Below, piece after piece: positions 14,581 to 15,648 of a DNA stretch of 15,648 nt (its first letter is position 1; every line of letters starts with the position of its first letter). The notes under the pieces were generated by a model. The model worked only from the letters and a program-made list of their open reading frames with translations, had not been told where the DNA came from and made no database searches. Origin of the DNA: ZC4RG35 sp041747855 (GTDB taxonomy: Bacteria > Actinomycetota > Acidimicrobiia > Spongiisociales > ZC4RG35). Position numbers and translations under genes: made by a program. Location: contig JBGTEJ010000051.1 in the NCBI GenBank assembly GCA_041747855.1, forward strand, positions 1 through 15,648, in the 5' to 3' direction.

Positions 14581-15225
14581 TCACATCTCCAGAATGAATG
14601 GATTGGTTCGACGCTCACTACCGATGGTGGTCTCCGGACCGTGCCCGGGGAGGACCCTGATGTCATCGTCGAGGGTCAACACCCGGTCCTTCATCGAAGT
14701 CACCAGCGATGGATACGACCCGCCGGGAAGATCGGTGCGACCGATACTTCCGGCAAACAACTGGTCGCCTGAGAAGAGAACGCCTTCGTCCTCCCAGTAG
14801 AAGCAGCAATGGCCCAGCGTGTGACCGGGTGTGTGTCTCACCTCGAGTGTGGCCCCGGCCAGAGTCAGCACGTCCTCGTCGGTCAGATTTTCCATCGTCT
14901 CCGGGGGTTCGTACTCGCCCTCGGGGATCATGCCGAAGAGGCCACGCAACTGTTGCTCCGGATGCAGTGTGAGATAGTCGTCGGCTGGGTGGACGTAGGT
15001 GACTGCGCCGGTCTTCCGCGACATGACACCCGCCCCACCCATGTGGTCGATGTGACCGTGGGTGAGGAGTATCCCGACGACACTCAGATCCTGGCCGGCG
15101 AGGTATTCACCGATCACTTCTGGCTCGGGCGGGACATCGACCAGGAAGGCCAGACCACCGGGCTCTTCGGACACCACCCAACAGTTGGTCTCCGCCACCC
15201 AGGCCGGAATCGCCCGGATGATCAC
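14581..15225 (-). CDS. Metallo-beta-lactamase-fold hydrolase, glyoxalase II-like
   Basis: This 214-residue cytoplasmic protein has the full two-metal site of the family: THGHIDH (His56, His58, Asp60, His61), HTPGHTLGH with His135, SGDQLF with Asp154 and LPGHGPET with His195. The GSIGRTDLPGG stretch (159-169) is typical of small YcbL/glyoxalase II-like members found next to relA and hisS in many bacteria. A thioester hydrolase role (for example on S-lactoyl thiols) is plausible, but the substrate cannot be read from the sequence. The long C-terminal substrate domain of classical glyoxalase II is missing. The start is a GTG that overlaps the relA stop as GTGA. Confidence 0.93.
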   Translation of the reverse strand: MIIRAIPAWVAETNCWVVSEEPGGLAFLVDVPPEPEVIGEYLAGQDLSVVGILLTHGHIDHMGGAGVMSRKTGAVTYVHPADDYLTLHPEQQLRGLFGMIPEGEYEPPETMENLTDEDVLTLAGATLEVRHTPGHTLGHCCFYWEDEGVLFSGDQLFAGSIGRTDLPGGSYPSLVTSMKDRVLTLDDDIRVLPGHGPETTIGSERRTNPFILEM

Positions 15226-15648
15226 GATGCGGAGGGATCGTTGGCTAAACGGAATGCGGTATAAACTCCGTCTACACCCCGTATGTCGGAGAGCAGCCTC
15301 GCCAACTGACCGTGGTCGGAGAGCTCCACCTCATACTTGAGGACCGCTACCCGGTCCCCGCCGGTGGCAGTCGAGGAGGCCGTGATGTTGGCCCCGGTAT
15401 CGGAGATGACCTGGGTGACATCCCGGAGGAGCCGGGTCCGGTCCAACGCCTCGACCTGAATCCAAACCACGAACTCTCCGGCCCGTCCCCCCGGCCACGA
15501 CACTTCCACCGTCCGCTCCCGGCGCCCCGACAGAGAAGCGACATTGGTGCAGTCGTCACGATGGACCGATACTCCCCTGCCGATGGTCACATAACCGACG
15601 ATGGGGTCCCCAGGGACCGGCGTGCAGCAGCGGGCCAGATGGACCAGC
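15222..15648 (-). CDS. relA: RelA/SpoT-family (p)ppGpp synthetase/hydrolase, C-terminal 141 residues (cut by window edge)
   Basis: Only the regulatory end is inside the window. It begins with LVHLARCCTPVPGDPIVGYV, the conserved-cysteine segment that follows the TGS and helical domains, then GRGVSVHRDDCTN. It ends with an ACT domain (VWIQVEALDRTRLLRDVTQV, then DTGANITASS and KYEVELSDHGQLARLL). This layout is that of long bifunctional RelA/SpoT enzymes, which make and degrade (p)ppGpp in response to amino acid shortage. The catalytic domains lie outside, so synthetase versus hydrolase activity cannot be judged. The TGA overlaps the start of the MBL gene as GTGA. Its place beside hisS and the MBL gene is common. 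Confidence 0.96.
   Translation of the reverse strand, partial: LVHLARCCTPVPGDPIVGYVTIGRGVSVHRDDCTNVASLSGRRERTVEVSWPGGRAGEFVVWIQVEALDRTRLLRDVTQVISDTGANITASSTATGGDRVAVLKYEVELSDHGQLARLLSDIRGVDGVYTAFRLANDPSAS

Overview
The window looks like a chromosomal housekeeping region of an actinobacterium (Actinomycetota). Moderate-to-high GC and the fine details of several proteins suggest something near Acidimicrobiia rather than a streptomycete or mycobacterium, but that placement is inference. The main evidence is gene order. Reading along the minus strand (right to left) it runs relA, a metallo-beta-lactamase-fold hydrolase, hisS, aspS, a serine hydrolase, alaS, ruvX, mltG, aroE, a DUF4388 protein, aroC, aroK, aroB, efp, nusB, pyrR. 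This is close to the order typical of actinobacteria. All sixteen protein genes lie on the minus strand. The two at the window edges (relA on the right, pyrR on the left) are cut by the ends.

Right part (about 10.4-15.6 kb): the stringent-response enzyme RelA/SpoT (C-terminal end only), a small glyoxalase II-like hydrolase, the two class II synthetases HisRS and AspRS, and a membrane-anchored serine beta-lactamase-like hydrolase. They are joined by 4-base stop/start overlaps, except for a 50-base gap before hisS. Middle part (about 5.3-10.3 kb): alanyl-tRNA synthetase, the RuvX/YqgF nuclease, the MltG lytic transglycosylase and shikimate dehydrogenase. Left part (about 0.3-5.25 kb): a DUF4388 (PATAN) regulator-like protein, then chorismate synthase, shikimate kinase and dehydroquinate synthase, then EF-P and NusB. 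With aroE, four of the seven shikimate-pathway steps are encoded here. The far left holds a new transcription unit: a candidate promoter, a very good PyrR-binding RNA hairpin, a possible 14-codon leader peptide and the start of pyrR, the head of a pyrimidine operon.

Two regulatory patterns stand out. First, the four genes preceded by a 45-70-base gap and lacking a Shine-Dalgarno sequence (hisS, alaS, aroE, aroC) each have a TANNNT hexamer 7-9 bases before the ATG, the layout expected of leaderless actinobacterial transcripts. The overlapped genes do not. Second, the PyrR hairpin contains the ribosome-binding sequence of a tiny ORF that overlaps the pyrR start codon, which suggests control by translational coupling.

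I found no mobile element, CRISPR array, tRNA, rRNA, prophage or defence system, and no gap over 300 bases without a gene. I did not find a wholly new biological system. The most useful leads are the pyrR leader, the leaderless-promoter pattern, the DUF4388 protein inside the aro cluster and the serine hydrolase inside the synthetase cluster.
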